From: Nitrospiria bacterium
GTDB taxonomy: Bacteria > Nitrospirota > CAKKRA01 > 9FT-COMBO-42-15
DNA length: 15,806 bases
Direction of reading: 5' to 3'
Assembly: GCA_919903585.1 (NCBI GenBank)
Contig: CAKKST010000073.1
Location: 1 to 15,806, forward strand
Shown: in pieces, positions 11,823 to 15,806 of the stretch
Layout of the letters: each line of letters starts with the position of its first letter
Numbering within the stretch: the first letter of the stretch is position 1
Translations under genes and position numbers: made by a program
The notes under the pieces: generated by a model
Seen by the model: only the letters and a program-made list of their open reading frames with translations
Told to the model about the DNA's origin: nothing
Databases searched by the model: none

Positions 11823-14282
11823 TCAGTCTTCTGTAAATGGCAGCACATTCCCATCCTCAGCCGCCTTGCCATTCCACACAACCTTCTTTGTCTTCCTATC
11901 CCACACTGGTGCGCTCTTCATTGCCACCTTGTTCACATAGGCGCCGAGCTCGCTTTTATCAACAGGATATTCCGGGAACCTCTTTAAGAATTCGTGCGTC
12001 TTCTTTAATGCCTCTTTCTTTGATGCCCCCTTCTTCCACACAAGAACAAGCTGCGCCTTAAATTCTGCCTGATTGTAAACAGGGTCTGTAATAATATCGT
12101 CAATAAGCCAGCTTACATTCCTGTTTGTAATACCGGGAACAAAGGGCTGATATTCATCTGTACTGCAATATGTCCATATCTGTCTTGGATCCGTCTCCTC
12201 TGTCACCCAAGCATAGCCGTCAAGTTCAGAGCGTATGCTCTCAAGTTTTACATAATCACCATCATCAATGCCGAGCGCCTTTGCAAGCTCGGGGTGTATC
12301 TGGATATAGCGGTCAGGCTCAAGCTCATCTGTCCATGGCCACCAGTGGCCCATCTCGTGGAAGCTTGATACAGGCCTTCCAGTGCAAAGGATAAGCGGAT
12401 GCTCCTTCCAGTCCTCAGGATCGCTGACAGGCGTGTGCCCGCCCTCCCTGTGCTGCGGCAGATAGTCCCAGCCGAGTTCCCTTATTGCATCTGATGTAAC
12501 CTCAATCTTGCCTGACGGTGTCGGAAATCTCCTCGGCGGATTGGACTCAGGAAAGGGCTCATCCTTATACATTATGTATGTGCCCCTTATCTTTGCATCA
12601 GGGGAGTCAAATCTCATTGCCTCCTCTTCTGTAAAGGCAGGCCACATCACACCGCCCCGCGCTGTTGTTGCAGGATCAAGGGTCTTCTTTGTGCAGCCTG
12701 CTGTAAATGACTCTTCCTTATTGAAGAAATCTGTTGCTGCTGCCATGTCAACCCTTGTTGGATCGTCCTTCCTCCTCCATGGAAACCACTTAAGTCCTTC
12801 TTCCTTTCCAAAGACCCTGTCTGCAATGCCCGCTATTACATCTATATCATTCCTGCACTCCCAATTCTCCTTTATTGCCTGATTAAACCAAGACATTAAT
12901 CTGTTGTTTCCATGATGGCACAGCCCCTCTCTCTCCACCCATGATGTTATTGGGAATGACACATGCGCATGTTGATAGGTAAAATTGGGATGAAAGGAGT
13001 TATGTATTGCTATATCCACATTACTCTTAAATGCTGCCGCATACTTCTGTGTAAATGGCATCTGGGCCATCATATTCCCATTCCACCATACTGCCCTTAT
13101 TGGATAAGGCTTCTGTGTAAATATCGCATTCGGAAAGTTAGCGGCAGAGACATCTGCCCAGCCGATTAATTTATCAGAGATTACAGGCGCCTTTACCGGC
13201 GGAAGGGATGCAAGGTCTTTCCCCGCACTGAGCGGAGGACGGCAGTTATGCAGCCAGTTCCAGCCGCCGCCTTCTACACCAATTGAACCAGTAAGTGCAA
13301 CGAGGATTCCATAGCAGCGGTTGATATTATTTGAATTGTATGTTTGTGCTGTGCCGAGACAGCCTGATACTGATGCAGGCGTATTTGTGGCAAACATCCT
13401 TGCTGCCTCAATAATGGTCTCCTTCGGCACCCATGTGATCTTCTCTGCCCTTTCCGGCGGCATCTTCTCTATTAACGGCCTCCACTCGTCTAAACCATGC
13501 ACCCATTTATCTACAAACTCTTTGTTATATAGATTCTCTTTGAGGATTACATTTATCATCGCCATAACAAGCGCAGCATCTGTATTCGGCCTGAGCCTTA
13601 TTGCAATATCTGCCTTGGACATGGATGCATTGAATCTCGGGTCAATCCATATAATCTTTGTGCCGCGCTCCTTTGCATCAAGCACCCAGAGCATCTCAAC
13701 AGGATGGTTTGCTGCTGTATTTGAACCTGCGATCATTATGCACTTTGAATTAACCCAGTCTGTTGTTGGATTCATCAGCCTCCCGAGGTCCTTTGCACCA
13801 TAAACATAGTTTATGGCAATACCGGGGCTCTCGCAGCAGATTGGACCCTGGCCAACGATATTTGGCGTGCCCCAGATTTTTCCGAATCTTGAACCGCCGA
13901 GCTTCCATAAAAAGTCAGCGCGTCCTGTCCTGTGTATCATCAGGGCCTCTGGGCCATATTCCTTCTTTACCTTAAGCAGCCTCTCTGCAGCAAAGTCCAT
14001 CGCAGCATCCCACGACGCCCTCTTGAATTCATCGTTGAGGCTCTTTCTAACCATTGGGTATTTCACCCTTAATGGATTGTAAATATGCTGGAATGCGCCT
14101 GAACCTTTCGGGCAGAGCGCACCTTTGCTTAAAGGATGGTCCGGGTCGCCGTAGATATCTACGACCCTGCCGTCCTTTACATAAACCAGCATGCCGCATG
14201 CAGCCTCGCACATGTTGCTGCATGTAGTAACAACTACCTTATCATACTCCCTGATAGACTCTCCAAGCGGTTTTAATGCCAT
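11823..14282 (-). CDS. Molybdopterin oxidoreductase catalytic subunit, DMSO reductase family, cytoplasmic
   Basis: An 819-residue catalytic subunit with a bis-MGD molybdenum or tungsten cofactor. The N-terminal [4Fe-4S] motif is CSNMCEAACG plus ALCPKG (Cys21, 25, 29, 57). The cofactor domains include GSNTAANHPVEMLWVLDAKE, IIWIDPRFNASMSKADIAIR and LTGSIGVEGGGWNW. The metal ligand is expected in PICCESPG, at Cys149 or Cys150. The C-terminal cofactor-binding domain begins near HPLILCTGRP. No twin-arginine signal precedes the cluster motif, so the enzyme is cytoplasmic. Formate dehydrogenase is unlikely because the Cys-His pair is missing. Arsenate, polysulfide, thiosulfate or an unlisted substrate all remain possible. 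AGGAGAGGAAAGGAT precedes the ATG. It is the first gene of the array. Confidence 0.9.
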   Translation of the reverse strand: MALKPLGESIREYDKVVVTTCSNMCEAACGMLVYVKDGRVVDIYGDPDHPLSKGALCPKGSGAFQHIYNPLRVKYPMVRKSLNDEFKRASWDAAMDFAAERLLKVKKEYGPEALMIHRTGRADFLWKLGGSRFGKIWGTPNIVGQGPICCESPGIAINYVYGAKDLGRLMNPTTDWVNSKCIMIAGSNTAANHPVEMLWVLDAKERGTKIIWIDPRFNASMSKADIAIRLRPNTDAALVMAMINVILKENLYNKEFVDKWVHGLDEWRPLIEKMPPERAEKITWVPKETIIEAARMFATNTPASVSGCLGTAQTYNSNNINRCYGILVALTGSIGVEGGGWNWLHNCRPPLSAGKDLASLPPVKAPVISDKLIGWADVSAANFPNAIFTQKPYPIRAVWWNGNMMAQMPFTQKYAAAFKSNVDIAIHNSFHPNFTYQHAHVSFPITSWVEREGLCHHGNNRLMSWFNQAIKENWECRNDIDVIAGIADRVFGKEEGLKWFPWRRKDDPTRVDMAAATDFFNKEESFTAGCTKKTLDPATTARGGVMWPAFTEEEAMRFDSPDAKIRGTYIMYKDEPFPESNPPRRFPTPSGKIEVTSDAIRELGWDYLPQHREGGHTPVSDPEDWKEHPLILCTGRPVSSFHEMGHWWPWTDELEPDRYIQIHPELAKALGIDDGDYVKLESIRSELDGYAWVTEETDPRQIWTYCSTDEYQPFVPGITNRNVSWLIDDIITDPVYNQAEFKAQLVLVWKKGASKKEALKKTHEFLKRFPEYPVDKSELGAYVNKVAMKSAPVWDRKTKKVVWNGKAAEDGNVLPFTED

Positions 14283-14392
14283 ATCCTTTCCTCTCCTTTA
14301 CCCTCTGAGGGGAACCCCAATTCCCTCTATAAGAATAAAAAATAATTCTATTAGCAAAACTATTTTCCATCTTTCCTTCAAAAGGGTAGTGA

Positions 14393-14421
14393 ATGATAAG
14401 TCTTCACATAACTAATGTCAA
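14393..14421 (-). promoter_or_regulatory. Promoter of the molybdoenzyme operon
   Basis: On the minus strand a perfect TTGACA (14416-14421), a 17-base spacer and TATCAT (14393-14398) form a near-consensus sigma70-type promoter. Transcription would begin near 14386, about 100 bases upstream of the catalytic subunit start. Confidence 0.65.
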
Positions 14422-14447
14422 ATTGATTATATTAATGTAAGAATAAA

Positions 14448-14496
14448 GTTTGATTATGATTTGTGATGCTAATAAGAAGATAAGGTTTGATTATGA
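14448..14496. repeat. 12-bp perfect direct repeat GTTTGATTATGA between divergent promoters
   Basis: GTTTGATTATGA occurs at 14448-14459 and again at 14485-14496, 37 bases apart, each preceded by a similar TAAGAA-type stretch. A third partial copy (TTGATTAT) starts at 14423. The repeats lie between the operon promoter and the Uma2 gene promoter and could be sites for a regulator of both. Confidence 0.5.
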
Positions 14497-14503
14497 AAAT
14501 CGC

Positions 14504-14532
14504 TTGACAGAAAGGAGAGGGCGGCCTAAAAT
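14504..14532 (+). promoter_or_regulatory. Promoter of the Uma2-family gene
   Basis: A perfect TTGACA (14504-14509), a 17-base spacer and TAAAAT (14527-14532) lie about 48 bases upstream of the start codon at 14580. Confidence 0.6.
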
Positions 14533-14579
14533 GAACAATAAGCATGAAATAATTTTTAAGGGCTTTAATGGAGGCTGTT

Positions 14580-15170
14580 ATGCGCGCTGAGCAAACAAAA
14601 CTAAAATCAGACATGGAATCTTCTATACACCGTTTTACAGTGGATGAGTACCATCGCCTGTCTGAAACAGGAATCCTGCATGAAGACGACAATGTGGAGC
14701 TGATCGAGGGGAGGATTATTAATATGGTGCCTATAGGGAGCAGACATGCATCTTGTGTGAAGCGCCTTGTTGCGTTATTGGTTGGAAAATTACAAAAGAG
14801 GGCGATTGTTAGTGTGCAAGACCCTGTTGATTTAAACGAAAAATCTGAACCAGAGCCAGATATAGCGATCCTCAAATGGAGAGACGATTTTTACAAAGAT
14901 AAGCACCCCTCTCCGCAGGATATCTTACTGATTATAGAAGTTGCAGATGCTTCCCTTGAATACGATAAATTTACAAAAACCCAATTGTACGCCAAGTCTG
15001 GCATTCAAGAGGTATGGTTGATAAACCTTCTGGAAAACACCATTGAGATTTATCGCTCGCCATCAATTAATGGATATAAGATAATAACCCGCTTATCTCC
15101 TGCAGAAACGGCGTCCCCTTTAAGCTTTCCTGATATTGTGATAAAAGCTGGCGAGCTGCTGGGGATGTAG
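14580..15170 (+). CDS. Uma2-family (DUF820) putative restriction endonuclease-fold nuclease
   Basis: A 196-residue protein of the Uma2/DUF820 family, with a PD-(D/E)XK nuclease-like fold. Family landmarks are HRFTVDEYHRLSETGIL, VELIEGRIINMVPIG, the acidic EPEPDIAIL and LIIEVADASLEYDKFTKTQL, followed by YAKSGIQEVWLIN. The family is widespread and multi-copy in cyanobacteria and other bacteria; its biological role is poorly understood. I chose the ATG at 14580 because GGAGG lies five bases upstream. The alternative ATG at 14568 contains part of that ribosome site. The gene diverges from the molybdoenzyme operon and probably has no link with it. Confidence 0.85.
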   Translation: MRAEQTKLKSDMESSIHRFTVDEYHRLSETGILHEDDNVELIEGRIINMVPIGSRHASCVKRLVALLVGKLQKRAIVSVQDPVDLNEKSEPEPDIAILKWRDDFYKDKHPSPQDILLIIEVADASLEYDKFTKTQLYAKSGIQEVWLINLLENTIEIYRSPSINGYKIITRLSPAETASPLSFPDIVIKAGELLGM

Positions 15171-15255
15171 CATCTGCAACTATTTAGGCTCTTCTTTACC
15201 CACATTCTTTCACGATGAGCCAGATAAAATTTATTTGCAGCAGACTAAAGGCTGT

Positions 15256-15287
15256 GCAATGTGTAAACCCGGCACTAACGCTTTCCC
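15256..15287. repeat. 32-bp direct repeat, copy 1
   Basis: This stretch starts GCAATGTGTAAACCCGGC and ends CTAACGCTTTCCC, and matches 15410-15441 at 29 of 32 positions. The 301-base stretch between the Uma2 gene and 15472 has no convincing gene; these repeats are its only clear content. Confidence 0.7.
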
Positions 15288-15409
15288 CTTTAAATGTCTC
15301 TTATCAAAATTGGATAGGAAAGAAGAATAAGGAGGTAGTCAAGATAAAAGAGGCTGTGAAAAGGTAAAATGCATAATGTAAGTTTGACACCGATTATTTC
15401 ATTATTTCA

Positions 15410-15441
15410 GCAATGTGTAGACCAGGCCCTAACGCTTTCCC
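15410..15441. repeat. 32-bp direct repeat, copy 2
   Basis: Second copy of the sequence at 15256-15287, with three substitutions and the same orientation, 154 bases apart. Similar GTGTAGACC-type sequences often border small transposon-derived elements, but no transposase gene is present here. Confidence 0.7.
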
Positions 15442-15471
15442 TGTAGCGCTATTTTCCTTGTCTTATTTAGG

Positions 15472-15612
15472 CTATCTTGCCTTTTGTCGAGAAAAGATAC
15501 TGGATAGCAAAATGATTATTACTACAACTCCTATAACAATAGCAAGTCCTTTAATAAGGTACTCCCATATTTTTATGAATGTTTCATTGTGCTGTTCATG
15601 CCGAAATTTCAT
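15472..15612 (-). CDS. Possible 46-aa single-span membrane peptide
   Basis: A short open frame starts MKFRHEQHNETFIKIWEYLI, continues as a hydrophobic helix (GLAIVIGVVVIIILLSSIF) and ends SRQKAR. The charged ends with one clean membrane span look like a real small membrane protein. The upstream sequence has no good ribosome site, however, and there is no comparison to support the frame. It lies among repeats on the right side of the window. No function can be proposed. Confidence 0.35.
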   Translation of the reverse strand: MKFRHEQHNETFIKIWEYLIKGLAIVIGVVVIIILLSSIFSRQKAR

Positions 15613-15806
15613 TTAACTTGTTATAGCCGAACTGTTTGGATATACCCCAATCAGGCGCTTGCTGGTAATATTAAATCACACTCATTAGAGAGAGTCAAGG
15701 AAATCAAAAAATGTGTTATCTGTTGCGGTTTTGCCGAGGGCATTACGACCAATTTCATCTACGGGCAATTGTCCGTGCTCTGGAACGAGTTGTTAGGCGG
15801 GTTTGC
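15613..15806. other. Right edge without a recognisable gene
   Basis: No gene with a credible start or family match is visible. The stretch holds a near-palindrome, ACGGGCAATTGTCCGT (15761-15776, one mismatched pair), and an attC-like GTTAGGC core at 15792-15798 that is cut off by the window end. Confidence 0.4.

Noticed and set aside
12508..13803. Long plus-strand open frames opposite the molybdoenzyme gene (12508-12882 and 13321-13803)
   Set aside because: They are antisense to a gene with clear conserved motifs, show no family motif and have no credible start context.
11823..14282. Assignment as formate dehydrogenase
   Set aside because: Parts of the protein look similar, but the catalytic Cys/Sec-His pair is missing and the protein is shorter than FdnG-type subunits.
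14432..14875. 147-codon minus-strand frame overlapping the Uma2 gene
   Set aside because: It is a shadow of the Uma2 gene, which has clear family motifs and its own promoter and ribosome site.
15413..15616. 67-codon plus-strand frame at the right side
   Set aside because: It starts inside a direct repeat, has no ribosome site and reads as a low-complexity mix of hydrophobic and cysteine residues without a motif.

Overview
The window looks like chromosomal DNA of an anaerobic or facultatively anaerobic bacterium with multi-cofactor redox metabolism, at moderate GC. Ferredoxin-type Fe-S proteins, a TorD-type chaperone, a DMSO-reductase-family molybdoenzyme and a hemerythrin occur together with many short palindromic C/G-rich intergenic repeats. 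That mix suggests a Nitrospirota-like or deltaproteobacterial-type genome. This is an inference from gene style and repeats; no marker gene here settles the taxonomy.

Left part (1-1480): a degraded accessory zone, all on the minus strand. It holds the start of a small membrane protein cut by the window edge, a frameshifted unknown gene, an intact vapBC-type toxin-antitoxin pair, a second degraded copy of part of the unknown gene, and a fragment resembling an addiction-module antidote. Two imperfect copies of a ~74 bp sequence flank vapBC.

Housekeeping part (1479-3055): a diheme cytochrome c (minus) diverges from a plus-strand unit made of a glycine-rich RRM RNA-binding protein, ribosomal protein S21 and a truncated FKBP-type peptidyl-prolyl isomerase. 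The RRM gene has a leader with a terminator-like hairpin. The FKBP gene stops after 33 codons and then runs into a palindromic repeat.

Main part (3211-14282): a long minus-strand array. In transcription order it holds a cytoplasmic molybdopterin oxidoreductase (819 aa, no Tat signal), its four-cluster Fe-S subunit, an unrecognised 78-aa protein, a NorD-like VWA protein, a TorD-family chaperone, a second four-cluster Fe-S protein with a lysine-rich leader, and an FAD/NAD(P) oxidoreductase. These are followed by a hemerythrin with its own FNR/CRP-type operator and a cysteine-containing CPGS-motif protein. I infer a soluble molybdoenzyme that exchanges electrons with NAD(P)H through a CooF-like Fe-S protein and a flavoprotein, matured by TorD and perhaps activated by the VWA protein. 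The substrate cannot be read from the sequence. A strong sigma70-like promoter lies upstream of the molybdoenzyme, and repeat elements sit in several gaps and inside two coding regions.

Right part (14283-15806): a divergent Uma2-family nuclease gene with its own strong promoter, then mostly non-coding DNA with a pair of 32-bp direct repeats, one possible 46-aa membrane peptide and an attC-like core at the very edge.
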